From Symbiodinium natans (Eukaryota; Sar; Dinophyceae; Suessiales; Symbiodiniaceae): 64,000 nt of DNA. The stretch covers positions 124,001-188,000 of the forward strand of contig CAJNDS010002514.1 of NCBI GenBank assembly GCA_905221605.1, read 5' to 3'. The notes beneath the pieces are model-generated. The model saw nothing but the letters and a program-made list of their open reading frames with translations. It did no database searches and was not told where the DNA came from. The position numbers were made by a program, and so were the translations under genes. Below are positions 1 to 13,300 of this stretch, piece by piece. The stretch's first letter is position 1. Each line of letters begins with the position of its first letter.

Positions 1-1544
<1,544 letters not shown>

Positions 1545-2287
1545 CTCATGGACTCTATGGCAGACGCAAGAAGGCGGCGTCTGCGAAGTCACTGTGTTCT
1601 CTCAAGCTTCAGCATCTAACAAGCTGCAATTCTTCATGCTTCCAGATCTTCCAGCACATGTAGGCGAGCTTAGTCAGGCTTCCTTTGTCGAGTCGGCTAA
1701 GTCTGGGGCTCAAGGGGATTGGAGCGCGCATGCAGGAACTTTCTCGGGCCAGGGACGCTCTCTGACTACGCAGCATGGACGCCACATGCACATTCCACGA
1801 CATAGTATGAGACTGTTGTCCGACGGGATTGAGATGCTGGCCACCACGTTCTTGAAGGTGAGGCCTGGCAATTGATATAAAGAGCCTGTATGCAGCGAGG
1901 CCTCGCGCCATAAGTCCGCAGGTCATGAGACACGATTTGGCCATGTGCCAAAAATCCCGGTTCTCACGGCCAGTACCACGGAACCGCCCTTCTCATGGAG
2001 ACCCTGTAACGCCTATGTTGTTGCTACAGAGCTCTGCAACGTGTAGACAAGAGACGACCCAGACAGCAGCAAGCACGTCTCTCGCAACATTCGGGCAATG
2101 ATACATACCCTCTGTACCGTGGTACACAACTCATGTGGGCTGCTCACATGTTACAAGCATTTACAAGCCTAAAGTGTAAATTGGCATGCAGCGATCCGTC
2201 ATTATCCTAAATTGCAACAATGTTTGCATGCATACTGGTAAGACATGCATCGTCATTTCGAAGGTGTTGGCTTGACAAAGCAATATG
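1545..2287. other. Intergenic stretch with one weak exon-like ORF
   Basis: No convincing gene. A minus-strand frame at about 1609-1760 ends in codon-like sequence (KLAYMCWKIWKHEELQ) before a stop and could be a terminal exon of an upstream gene or 5' leader sequence of the gene starting at 1544. The rest is unremarkable mixed sequence. Confidence 0.3.
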
Positions 2288-2330
2288 CCTAACCCTAAGC
2301 CCTAAACCCGAAACCCTAAACCCAAACTTT
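2288..2330. repeat. Interstitial telomere-type repeat, degenerate CCCTAAA
   Basis: About five imperfect CCCTAAA/CCCTAAG/CCCGAAA units. TTTAGGG is the plant- and dinoflagellate-type telomere heptamer; here it is internal. Confidence 0.8.
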
Positions 2331-2577
2331 AAACCGGAGGCTGGCCTCCGAGCTCGTCAGCTTCACACGTTCGCACGTCGCCGATGGTGAAAGGGCCTTG
2401 GGCTATCAACCAAGGATGAAGAAATCATTTGGCGGTGGCCGAAAACTCCCCTGCCCCCTCTTACAAAGCCTTGCCGCCAACTTGTTTCCAACCCTTGTCG
2501 CACGGCTTTTGAAAAAAACTTGTGACCGTCTTCTGGCGCAGAACCGACTCCTCTGTTGCAAGCCTTTGTTGCACCTG
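2331..2577 (-). other. Possible exon with GTAAGA donor, frame undecided
   Basis: Minus-strand sequence about 2466-2575 is open in all three frames (for example EESVLRQKTVTSFFQK) and is followed by a GT donor, GTAAGAGG, beginning at 2464. It may be a downstream exon of the gene at 3245-3827, but phase could not be decided. Confidence 0.25.
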
Positions 2578-2840
2578 CCCCCCCCCCCCCCCCGGGCCTG
2601 AACTTGCTTCTTTGTCTTCTTGCTCTTGTTCTTGTTGCTGTTGGCAGTTGGCTGTTGGTTGTTGGTTGTTGGCGTTGTTGGCTTTGATTGTGTTGTGCTT
2701 GTTGCCGTGTTTTGTTGTGTTGTGGTGTGCTCTGTGTGTGTGTGTGTTGTTTGCTGTTGTGTTTTGATTGTTGCTTTGTTGCGTGGCGATGCTTTGTTGC
2801 GTTTGTTGTTTCTGTGCTGTTGCTGCTGTTGTTGATGTTC
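2578..2840. repeat. Poly-C run and degenerate (GTT)n tract
   Basis: About 19 C residues at 2578-2596 followed by about 220 nt of GTT/CTT-rich degenerate repeat. On the minus strand this is AAC/CAA-rich and yields Asn/Gln/Thr-rich spurious ORFs. Confidence 0.85.
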
Positions 2841-2981
2841 CCAAGTGGCCCGTGCAAGGGTCGTCAAATTCTGGCCTGCGACGATCAAATGCGAGCCTTC
2901 AAAACATCGCTATTTGCGAATGTTTCTTCAACAACACGGCGTTTTCAACGATGTCTTGTCTGCCCCAACGTGAGTGTCGAG

Positions 2982-3186
2982 GGGGGGGGGGGTCATGACG
3001 GTGGTGCTGGTGGTTGCTGCCGTTTCTCTTGTTGCTGTTGCCGTTCTGGTCTTTGTTGGTCTTTGCTGGTTGGTGTTGCTTGGTGTTGCTTGGTGTTGGT
3101 TGTTATTGGTTGTTGTTGGTTGTTGTTGGGTTGTTGTTGGTTGTTGGCGGTGGTGTTGGTTGATGCTTCTCCTGCTGCTCCTGCTG

Positions 3187-3244
<58 letters not shown>
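2982..3244. repeat. Poly-G run, (GTT)n tract and (GCA)n microsatellite
   Basis: Eleven-plus G at 2982, then GTTG-rich degenerate repeat to about 3165 and a clean CTG/GCA trinucleotide tract to 3244. On the minus strand the tract begins immediately after the exon ending at 3245, and its first two bases, GC, would be the intron donor. Confidence 0.85.
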
Positions 3245-3245
<1 letters not shown>

Positions 3246-3827
3246 AGCACATATCGTCTTCACTTTGGCTATGGGAACCTCTGCAGACCTGGCCATCCTG
3301 GAATCTGACACGATTTCCAGTGGTCTATCTGCATCACCTTGCGCGTCTGTCCGCACTGAGTTCAGGCGCTGCGTCGTGACCGCTTCCCCTCAGGCAAAGC
3401 CTCATTTCGCACGATGAGAAGTCAGACGGCAACCGAGTCTCAATTGCAGCAAAGGTCAGAGGCCCGCCTCATGTAGTCTCTCGTGCAGCTCTCCGCCTGA
3501 AACTACCTGAGAAAGATCCAGGAACGTTGCGCTGGCCTTGCAGATGCAGACTGGTTCGGCCTCGAAGGGGCCCACGTAAAACCTGCCAGCACTGACACGC
3601 TGAGGTACAGCAAGGAATGCCCATACAACTCAACAACCTTCTGCTGAGAGCAGCACTTCTGTCCCGTTGCCTAGCTTCAATTGGCATGGCTGATCACGAG
3701 CATGCTCGCCCAACTTAGTTGACTTTGCTTGCGCCACTTTGCTATACTGTCTATACTCTGCTTCACTTGGAAGGGCCACCTTGACCTGCAAGACGCCTGA
3801 GGAGTGGTTGAAGAGCTCGCGTGTGCC
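3245..3827 (-). CDS. Unrecognised protein, three internal exons
   Basis: Phase-consistent exons are 3664-3827, 3464-3582 and 3245-3388. They encode a continuous chain with segments GTRELFNHSSGVLQVKVALP, LKLGNGFYVGPFEAEPVCIC, VVSGGELHERLHEAGEAV and SDSRMARSAEVPIAKVK. Introns are 81 nt (GA-AG) and 75 nt (GC-AG); the third intron would start inside the (GCA)n tract. No domain is recognised; the FYVGPFEAEPVCIC region could be a substrate- or ligand-binding beta segment but that is a guess. Start and end exons were not found; open minus-strand frames at 4.4-5.4 kb may be upstream exons of the same gene and 2466-2575 a downstream one. Confidence 0.55.
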
Positions 3828-4431
3828 CTGACAAAGCAGCCCCCACTTCAGTACAGCTACAGGGCTCACACAAAGTCAGCGGACTTGCTGAACATGCACA
3901 GAAGTTCGTGGATCGCAAGAAAATCTCTTGCACAGATCAGGACTACGTACTCATGCCTATTTTCTGAGAGGCGAAACGCACTGGAGCTCAGGAGCTCAGG
4001 CTGCAATGCTACACGCTGCAGATTGAAACCTGTCTGTCAGTGTCTGCACCACGTTAAAATTTAAGCATGCAGCTGAAATGCTAGCACGCAGCTTCGAGGA
4101 TCTGAGGAGATCTGGTTCCAAACTTGACAAAAAACCGGCCTGCAGTCAATAGAATCACTAGAGGTATTTCTTGCTGAGGAATGCTGAGGACCCAGTCTCG
4201 TGATACCCTGAAGCTACGCATGCGCAAGCTCGCAGCTAGCAACCAACGGATGTCCTGTACAGCTTGCATCGTGCACAAAACGCCCCTGACGCCTGGCATG
4301 CCTTTGCAATCGATTGCACCTATCTGACTATATCCGACAGCTACCTCCTGATGCGCTTAGAGATGCACGATGGCAATGCACAGCTGGCATATCCTTGTCT
4401 GCCAAAGTGCACAAAATAGATCCACGAAGTT

Positions 4432-5373
4432 TCACAGCCAGCATGGACTGTGAAAACTGAATTGCCGAGAGAACGTCGGGATGTCACTACACGGTTTGTC
4501 ACAGTAGGGGCGAAGCCATTGGCTGCCACAGTACTCAGCACCACCGCAAAGGGTGTCCCGCCGATCAGCTACCAAAAGACAACATGCAAAGTTATGGCCG
4601 AAAACAAGCCCCGGCCAACTAACGTTGCATGTACTGCTGCACACATCAAGCAAAGGCCGGACAGGCTGCTTGAACCTGAGCACACTCACTCAGAACTCAT
4701 GAATCTCACTTACTCATCGATCTCACTATGGCGCAGTCGGTCTTCTCCTCTTTCTTATGCTTCGTCTCATGAAAGGTGAATGCATGCCAGGGTACAGGTC
4801 CAACAAATCAAGGTCAGCGCCATACATCTACACTACAGAACCCAGCAGCAGCTACGACAGTGACTCGTGGAGCTTGCAGCCACCATCCCCACTGTGCAAT
4901 CCCGGTACTGAGCAGCAAGGCAAAAACGTCGTCAAAAGTCCCAGCACACTGGCTGACCAGACCAGCTGGTGGGCTCCACTGGCATTTTCGCATGCGGCTT
5001 CAAGGCCCCACGCTCAACCATCCCCATATACTCGCAAAGATGTATATTATGGAGAGGACAGAACGACATTTGGCAAGATCCCAGGACCATGATGCAGCCA
5101 TTGGCAGGCCAGCAAGTTTGCCAAGGAACGGCACTCGGAGGAAATAATTGCAAGAGCAAGGTTGGCAGGATTGCACAGTGACCAGCATTCCTGCAGCCAC
5201 CTGCGGGCAGATGCCACCACACGGAGGCATGGGACTACCAACCTGCCGAGGCCCGAACCATGAAGGGGCCGCTCACAAGCAATGGGCGGACAAGACAAAT
5301 CCAGCATGGGCTTCGTGGCCACGAGGCCCAACCAACAAAGGCCGGGAACCACAAAGACCCCGAACCCGCACAA
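4432..5373 (-). other. Cluster of exon-like minus-strand ORFs
   Basis: Frames at 4432-4620 (Cys-rich, YCGSQWLRPYCDKPCSD) and 4932-5090 (CPLHNIHLCEYMGMVERG) look more coding than their antisense but no splice chain could be fixed. They may belong to the gene at 3245-3827. The plus strand is open here too, so support is weak. 3828-4431 holds nothing else recognisable. Confidence 0.3.
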
Positions 5374-5429
5374 GTCTTTGCCCCTGCCAAGCTAAACTCA
5401 TGTCCACTTCGCAGGGATTAGGCAGTTAG

Positions 5430-6050
5430 TCAGGCAGAGCTCACACAACATGAGCTGAGGTGACGCGAATGGATCTGGAAGAGGAGGACGATGGCGAGCA
5501 ACCAGCAGAACAGAGTCCCGTACGCATGGGAGCTTGAAGCGCAGTTGCAATCTGCATGGCAACGGCTGCTGCGCTTGGCCCCCACCTCAACCTCTTCTTC
5601 ACACTCGACTCTACCTGTAATCCTCAAGCAAGCTCCTTCTCATCATGCCTTGCCCACCCTGGCTACAAAGCTCTGCCGTGCTCCAAGAAGCCAGCTCGGG
5701 GATTCTTACCGCGCATGGCTGCGGACAGGAATGCTTTCCATATCGCCTTAGCTGCTTCAGCCAGGAAGCAGTGCCAAAGTCAAACTCAAGCAGATAATAG
5801 CTCCCACAAGTGCCAGCTTGGGCCGTGTTTTCGTGATTGCATGATTAACATTTATATGCCACAACCCTAACGAGGCAACATGACCACGTCTCGTTTGGGT
5901 TGGGACATTCAATGCATTCGGGAGCTGCGGAACATAATCATGCTCAGGTGCTGAAGAACGCTCTGAAGCTCTGAAAATCCTGCCCACATCGAGACCCCAC
6001 TGAAAGGAGCCGTCAGGGGCTCGCGTATCTTCTGCATCCGATCCGAGATG
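5430..6050 (-). CDS. Possible C-terminal exons with a membrane segment, unknown product
   Basis: A minus-strand frame from about 6050 to 5757 reads as codon-like sequence (LGSDAEDTRAPDGSFQWG, QLPNALNVPTQTRRGHVA) and ends in a hydrophobic stretch LALVGAIICLSLTLALLPG typical of a transmembrane helix or C-terminal anchor. Just below it, a frame KAIWKAFLSAAMRG is followed by a consensus donor GTAAGAATC, so more exons lie downstream; another hydrophobic stretch (FCWLLAIVLLFQIH) occurs at about 5470-5510. Which parts belong together is unresolved, and the plus strand at 5491-5590 is also open. No family recognised. Confidence 0.35.
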
Positions 6051-6109
6051 GCCCTTCAGTGCAAGGCTGGTTATACATGCATGCATTAACAAGCTGGGGG
6101 CTTGGGCAG

Positions 6110-6590
6110 TGTTCCGGCAGTGTCTCCTGACCGACCGACCGACAGGTTCGTGGACCGACCGACAGACTGACGTGGTCAGCTGGCCTACGGACAAACCGTG
6201 ACAAACCAACATCACAACCCAAAAAAAGGAACCCCCCCCCCCCAAACCCCGTCGCACGTTTAAGAACCACATTGTGGCTTCAAAGATGGACATTTCCTTC
6301 CAAACCTGCATGAAACCTTTCCAAACCTGTCATACCAAATGGGGTGGGTGGGGGGGGGGGGGGGGGGGGGAAGGGGGCAAGGTGAAAAGCCTTGCAAACT
6401 TGTTTGCTCGAGAAAGCGCTCTAGTAAAATAATTGAAGGTATCAATGCCCACGAAAAGTCAACCGGCAAATCCAAATGCAAGACAGAAAAACGAATACCA
6501 AATAACAAGTAAGGAGGATAACAACTCTAGTCAACTTCTCAACTTTCGAGTTCAGGGTTTAGGGTGCTGGGGGGGGGGGGGGGGGGCAGG
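6110..6590. repeat. GACC tetranucleotide repeats and long C/G homopolymers
   Basis: Short (GACC)n at 6130-6170, C run at 6232-6243, about 30 G with one A at 6342-6371, G run at 6571-6586, and a TTTAGGG fragment at 6553-6563. No gene. Confidence 0.8.
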
Positions 6591-6744
6591 GCGTAGAAAC
6601 GAATCATACAGAACCCCTACCCACCCACCCACCCACCAAAAACCAAATGAGCAAAGAAAAAAAAAGGGGCGCAAGACAAACGCGGCAGCGCCTGCCGCAA
6701 GTCGACTCTTGGGTCGCATCCTGAAGTGATGCTTAGTTGTCCAG

Positions 6745-6840
6745 TAACTTCGGGGGGAGTTAAAGGTTAATTTTTTGGGATTATAAGGGGATGATACTAC
6801 CCCAAAAAAGATAAAGTTCGGATAAAGGTTACCTACTAGG
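6745..6840. mobile_element. Imperfect fold-back element (MITE-like)
   Basis: GTAACTTCGGGGGGAGTTAA at the left and the reverse complement GTAACCTTTATCCGAACTTT at the right enclose T-rich arms that pair imperfectly. It contains no ORF. It resembles the fold-back elements at 20962, 26630 and 33000 in size and layout; identity is low, so this is tentative. Confidence 0.35.
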
Positions 6841-6934
6841 GATGCTGCTGCACTGCATGCTGCTGGACAACTGCATGAATGGTGGGGGAAGGGGGTGAAG
6901 TTTGAAGACACCTCTTCCTGAGCCTCTGAAGTTC

Positions 6935-7012
6935 CGTCGTCTCTAAGCTTCTTCTAAGCCTCTCTAAGCTTCTTCTAAGCCTCTCTAAGCTTCTTCTAAG
7001 CCTCTAAGCCTG
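6935..7012. repeat. Tandem 21-nt repeat, about three copies
   Basis: Unit CTTCTTCTAAGCCTCTCTAA repeated with small changes, rich in AAGCTT. It lies in a 1.2 kb stretch (6050-7337) without a recognisable gene. Confidence 0.85.
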
Positions 7013-7337
7013 AAAGGGTCGGCCCAGTCAAACTGCAGCTCTGGACATCTCTGCATGCTGCAATCATTTTCAGGCACTTTAAGGTGCTTTTGCAAATCAG
7101 TGCTATGCACCTGTAAGCCCCTTAAAGCCCCATAAGATCCTTCAGCACTGCAGTTGCCAGCTAAGAAGCCTCACAATGATCGCATGGAGCTGGGCACAGG
7201 CTTGGTGATCTGCCATGGAGGAAGGCTTGCAGCTCCTTTCAGACAGCTGAACCGATAAGATGCCTATGCTTCTTGTTGCCCACATAACTATGCTTCGACA
7301 CAGACTCGGCACAGCTTCCTACAGCCTACAATAGCCT

Positions 7338-10300
7338 TCAGTGTCGAGCGGGCGCCTTTGAGCTCGACGTCGGAGAGAGCCCAGGGAAGTCGCGCGGGTT
7401 GGTGGAGAGATTTCGCTCCAGATTGTGAATCTCTCTCGCACATGGCTCAGGAAAAGTCGCATCATGACACACCTTGAAGGGCATGTTCACGTAAGCTTCC
7501 GTCACACCTTTCCGTGCTTGGCATGGGGGTGGACACTTCCCGCTTTCGTGCAGAAATTCTTGCACCTCCGCATAGCTGGATGCAGGGCTCAGGCCAGGGT
7601 ACCAGTCTGCGTGTAAGTTCGTGCCCTCGCTCAATATCCATCTCACAGCAAGGTCACAGTCGCCGCCGTCCTGTGGAGGAAGACACTCGCCTCCGGACTG
7701 CGGCACGTGGTCGCGGACAAAGGCATAAAGCCGATAAGCATGACCTTCTTCCAACCTGGCCGTTGGAACCAGAGCGGTTAGCTTGTCACGGGGGCTGGTT
7801 CCCTGACAGACTTGGACAGCTCCAGGGATTGTGGCCGCTGCTTGTGATGGCGATGCGGGGTTGTCACCCGTCAGTACCCACACCACATCGTTGTTCTCCC
7901 AGGCTTTCGCGTCATTGTTGGGCATATCGACAGCACTCCTTAGATCTCACATCGCAAGCGTGGCTTGCTCCAGGCCTTCGTTGCTGAACTTTGCCAGCAT
8001 GGCAACCCTTTTTTTATGCACTTTCGTGAGTCATGTCGAGGTATGAAGGTATGTTGAAGTAGGGTGCACATCCACTCGGAGAACAGCTCCGCGCTGCACC
8101 GTCACGCCCAGCGGTGCGGGCGTGGGACCCTCCAGTCCCCAGACCTGCAGCCGTGCTTTCCACATCTTTCCACTTCGCGCCGAGGTGTCAGAACTTGCAC
8201 AGTTTGCACGCTTCTCTCTTTCTCTCTTGCTGGGAGCTGCACAGCGGGGAACTTCAAAACACAGCGCAAACAGAAATCAACTGTCAGCTGCGGTGCCTTT
8301 ATTGCAGTGATCTTGGGTGCCGGGTGTCTGGGAGCTTTACCAGTCCAGACCTCCTTCAAGACAGGAGAAGGCATCCAGAAATGCTTCACCGCACCCGGGA
8401 GACGCCCAACAAAGGCTCACCACATCTCACAACAGTTTCGCCGCGATTCGCCGCGCCAGCACAAGCGAGCCAATCAGTGTCCTGCATGGACTGAACCACA
8501 TCCGAGGCTGGTTCGTCAAAGCCGGTGGCACGCCACTCCTTGGAACATTCAACGGCAAGGCGCACAAGCCACACACAAGCCCGGCAAGCTTCAATCAACC
8601 GGCAATGACTGGCAATGAGCCCAGGCTCGTTGAAGGTGCTGAACCACGTGGGCGTGTGCTCCCACTTCCAGCCCCACATGAAAGCAAACGTGCCTAAACA
8701 GCTCTCTTGCGCCAAGCATTCTTGGTGAATCTGACGGAGGCCCATGGCCTTCCTGGGGGGCGCCGAACAGCAACATGCCGTCTCACTGCCCTCAAGAAAG
8801 GTTTCTACAGGGCGGAGAATTATTTTCGTACCTTTTTTTTTTGTACTTTTTCTTTTTTTGGGGGGGGGGGGGGTGGGAGGAGGGGGGGGGGGCGGGGTGG
8901 GGGGGCGGGGTGGGGGGTCGGTAGGTTTTGGGGGGTGGGGGGGGTGGGGGGGGGTGGGGGGGGGGTGGGGGGGGGGGGTGGGGGGGGGGGGGTGGGGGGG
9001 GGCTGGGGGGGGGTGGGGGGGGTGGTGGGTGCACGGCTCAAAACAAGCCTCCATTTGCAAACACGATTCGCGCATGTTGGGTTTGGGTGGTTTTTTTTTG
9101 GGTCCTTTTTTTTGGGGGGGGGGCTTTTTTTTTCTTGGTCGATTTTCTTGGTTCTCTCTAGGAAAAACCCTACTTTCCTTACATTTGGGACGGGTTTTCT
9201 GTCATTTCCCTTAGGTTTTCGCTGGTTTTTTTATAGGGAAAAACCTATTTTTTTTTACATTTTGGACGGATTTCCTGTAATTTCCCTTAGGTTTTCCTTG
9301 GTTTTTCCTAGGGGGAAAACCCTATTTTCCTTACATTTTGGACAGATATCCTGTCATTTCCTTCGTTTCTTGGGCTTTGAAGCACGCTTGGTACGGCTTA
9401 AAAGAAGCGGGGGGGGTTGGGGGGGGGGGCGCAGCCCCCCCACTTGCAAACACCTCTTGGGCTTTGAAGCACGCTCTGCGCGGCTTCCAAAAAAAAAGAG
9501 CGGGGGGGTTGGGGGGGGTCTCACACGATGCTTTTCAACTAGTTTCTTGGGCTTTGAAGCAAGCTTGGTACGACTTAAAAGAAGCGGGGGGGGTTGGGGG
9601 AAAACACAGCCCCGCTCCCCCATTTGCAAACACCCTGCTCACATGACGGGTGTCAACAAGTTTCTTGGGCTTTGAAGCACGCTCGGCACGGTTTGAAAAA
9701 AAACGAGGTTTTCGTTGGTTTTTCCTAAGGAAACCCTCTTCTGATTACATTTTGGACGGATTTCGTCAAACGTCAAAGCGTACGTTGCTTTTCCTTAGTT
9801 TGTCCTAGGGAAAACCCTATTTGGTTCGTTTTCTTGGTTTCTATCATTCCCTCTATATTTTCATCGGATTCATACTTTTTTTTCAACTAGTTTCTCGGGC
9901 TTTGAAGCACGCTTGGTACGGCTTAAAAGAAGCGGGGGGTGTTGGGGGGGGACGCAGCCCCCCCCCCATTTGCAAACACCCTGCTCACATGATGGGTGTC
10001 AACAAGTTTCTTGGGCTTTGAAGCACGCTCTGCACTGCTTAAAAAAAGCAGGGGGGTTGGGGGGGGCGCAGCCCCCCCCCATTTGCAAACACAATGCACA
10101 CACGATGTTTTTTCAACTAGTTTCTTGGGCTTTGAAGCACGCTTGGTACAGCTTAAAAGAAGCGGGGGGGGTTGGGGGGGCTGTGCCCCCCATTTGCAAA
10201 CACCCTGCTCACATGATGGGTTTCAACTACTTTCTTGCGCTTTGGCTGAAAAAAAGCGGGGGGGTTGGGGGGGGCGCAGCCCCCCCCCATTTGCAAACAC

Positions 10301-13300
10301 ACACGATGTTTTTNNNNNNNNNNNNNNNNNNNNNNNNNNNNNNNNNNNNNNNNNNNNNNNNNNNNNNNNNNNNNNNNNNNNNNNNNNNNNNNNNNNNNNN
10401 NNNNNNNNNNNNNTATTAATGTATATTAATATACTAATATTAATATGTTAATATCATATTATACTGTATACATGTGTTTATCTTTGCAAAATTTACTTTA
10501 CGTACTATAGGGTCAGGAGGCTCAGAGGCCCAGGAGGACCCGTGAAAGGGCGCCAGAGGACCGAGAGACCGCGGGCCGAAAAAGCACAGGACCAGCAGAC
10601 CACGAGACCAGCAGACCGGGAAACCAGCCGACCAGGGGACCAGCAGACCAGGAGACCAGGGGACCAGGAGACCAGGAGACCAGCAGACCAGGGGACCACG
10701 GGACCAGGAGACCACCAAAAAAAAAAAAAAAAAAATACCAAAAAAATAGGCCCTCCGTTTCTACATGCACCTGCATATAAAACGTTACAAAGCACTCCCT
10801 GGGCGAATGTGAACAAGCCACTGTGTAGAGCTTGGCTCCATTGGCGCCTCGCAGGTCTTCACACATCATGGCCGGGGTTGATCAAATTGCGTCGTTCGGA
10901 CTTTGCTTGGGGTTGAACGAGGGTTCGTGGAGGTAAAACAGGGTTCGCGGATGTCTGGGTTTGGGGTTGAGGGTTGAGGGCTCGTGAGGTTTGGAGTGTG
11001 GGTTTGAGACTTGCGCCGTGGCCGAAAAGGAAGCGCGACTGTCGTGGCTTCTTTCGCACTATAGGGCTAGGCATACACAGTCTATTGCGGCAGCACCTTC
11101 GCGGATCCTCGTCCTCAATTTCGGCGAGGATGACGTCTTACATGTTTTAACAAGTGCACGCACAGACACAGACACGGACCTTTCGATCAACTCTCGTTCG
11201 TAGCGCGTAGCCTCCTGCTTGTGCGATGGACAATTTCAATTGCTCCTCTCCGCATGCATTTGCGCTCAAATTCTTGTGACACGTGCTGCGATCTCTTGCA
11301 TAGCTCATGAGGGCGACTGTCTGTGCTCTACTCGATCGGGTCCAAACATCCGTTCACGCCTCCTCTCCTGCGCTTACAGAATCCTACAGGGGTACCGGAT
11401 TCTCCTGGGTCCTGTCTCTTTTCGGAGATCGCAACTTGTAACACAAGCTTGTGCAAATGTTCCAGGCAGACTTTGGGCCTTTAGCAATGCTTCATGGAGC
11501 ACTACAAATTACAACATTCAAGCTAGCTGAAGTCCTTTCGGGTGCTATGATCTGCAATAAACAAAAACACGTGGCGTGCCCCAGCAAAGTTTGGCAGTGC
11601 CGCAACGAACTCTGAAAGCACTGCAGCCACAGCCTTCCATGGGCTTCGGGGTACCATCCATGCGCCCGCAGCACCAAACTCGGTGATAGCGTATGGCCTG
11701 CACGGTGAGTCGGATACTGACTTCAGCTGATGCAAACAAGCTGTGGCAATGTGGAGTTTTCAAGGTCCAGCCTTGTCCAGCCAGCGCTCCAGAGCTTCTG
11801 GGGTATCTTGTAGGCATCCCCACCGTAGACATTGAGGCCAAGAAAATCCAAGGAGGGGCACAGGCTATTGATGCGGCCAACTTTCACCTCACAGAGACCC
11901 CCCATGTCCCGATGCAGCATGCAATAATATGCTGTAGGGGTGTGGTGGCGGGGGAGCACTCCTTCTCCCGACCATTTTCAGCGATTTACCCAATAGAACT
12001 TATCGGCTGATACTCTCAATTCCACTAACTCCCCCAAGTAAACCACTGCAAGATGCTGAGCTGACTTGATTAACATAGCATACATTACGTAGTCGTATTG
12101 CTGTTCCGATGAACCGGCCGATGAAACTTGATGAATAGCGCTAATGCTACACTACAAATGCAGGTGTTTGCGTACCCATTCGCTTTGCGAGTAGGTTGCA
12201 AGGACTCACATATACATAACATATGCACATATGTATATGTGTATACTCCAGCTCTGCTCAACAATTTTAGCTCAAGCGGCTGCATGGAACCCAGCGATTG
12301 CCGTGCCAACCGGGTGGTTCGGGTCGGCCACCTTGATATGTCGAACCACCCACTCTAAGCGGCGCCACATGCACTCGGAGCCACCAGCCCAGTCTGTCTG
12401 AAGCTCCAGCTCATTACCAGCCTGCCACCACAAAAGCCCCGGATCGTTGCGATGCATGGTGACGTTGGACAGAATTTCTCGCAGCTGTTCCTTCCACCAG
12501 GCATGGTCGAGCTTGCAGAACTCGCCCTCATACTTATCTTTGTAAGTCGACAAGTAGATACCGGCAGCCACCTTGAGCTCACGGCCCTGGCCCTTAGCCT
12601 TCAAGGCCTTCAGAGTCTTCAGAGCCCCCACGGATTGCTGTAGGGACCAGGTGCGGATGGCATCAACCCCAGCGTCCGATGCCTCTTCTGCATGAGTTCC
12701 GGTCCCTGCAACACCCCGAACTTTCCCCCCTGCGCCAAGCTCACGACCATTGAAGATAATCCGCTGTGAAGAAATCTGCACCTCATCTCATCTGTCTCTG
12801 ATGCGCATCCCGCCGTTTGAGCATGAGAACGGGGCGCTAGTGTCATGCGATTAGCCTAAGTTCGCCTAGCTATATGCCAAACAACCGCGATCAGGACCTC
12901 ACTGGGAGATCGGGTCTCAGGGCACGTGAAGGGAGGAAGGTTTCCAAAAATCCGAAATAACTCGCCCATCTGGCCTTGTTGATGATCGAAGGCACTGCCA
13001 CACAAACATGATGTTGAACTGAGCTGAAGTCAGTGGCACCACTACACTCCTCCGCGTCAAAGTGCGCACCAAATCTGCAACAAGCGTTGCCAGCTCCACA
13101 CCAGCTGCAAAAGCCAGATCCGCCGCACTCATACCAACAGTCCTTTCCTACGTGGTTGACAATCGAAGAACTTGCAGACAGCAGACTGGGAGGTTTCGCG
13201 GAGAGGGGCAGAACACATACGTGGCGATCGTGCCGGCTGAAGGACGTCACTCCATGGCACTCGTATGGATCATTTTGGGCACCTTTCCGGCAGCACGCCA

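Noticed and set aside
8707-9675. 322-aa plus-strand ORF rich in Gly
   Set aside because: Runs through G-rich repeats and tandem copies inside a minus-strand intron; no codon-like sequence.
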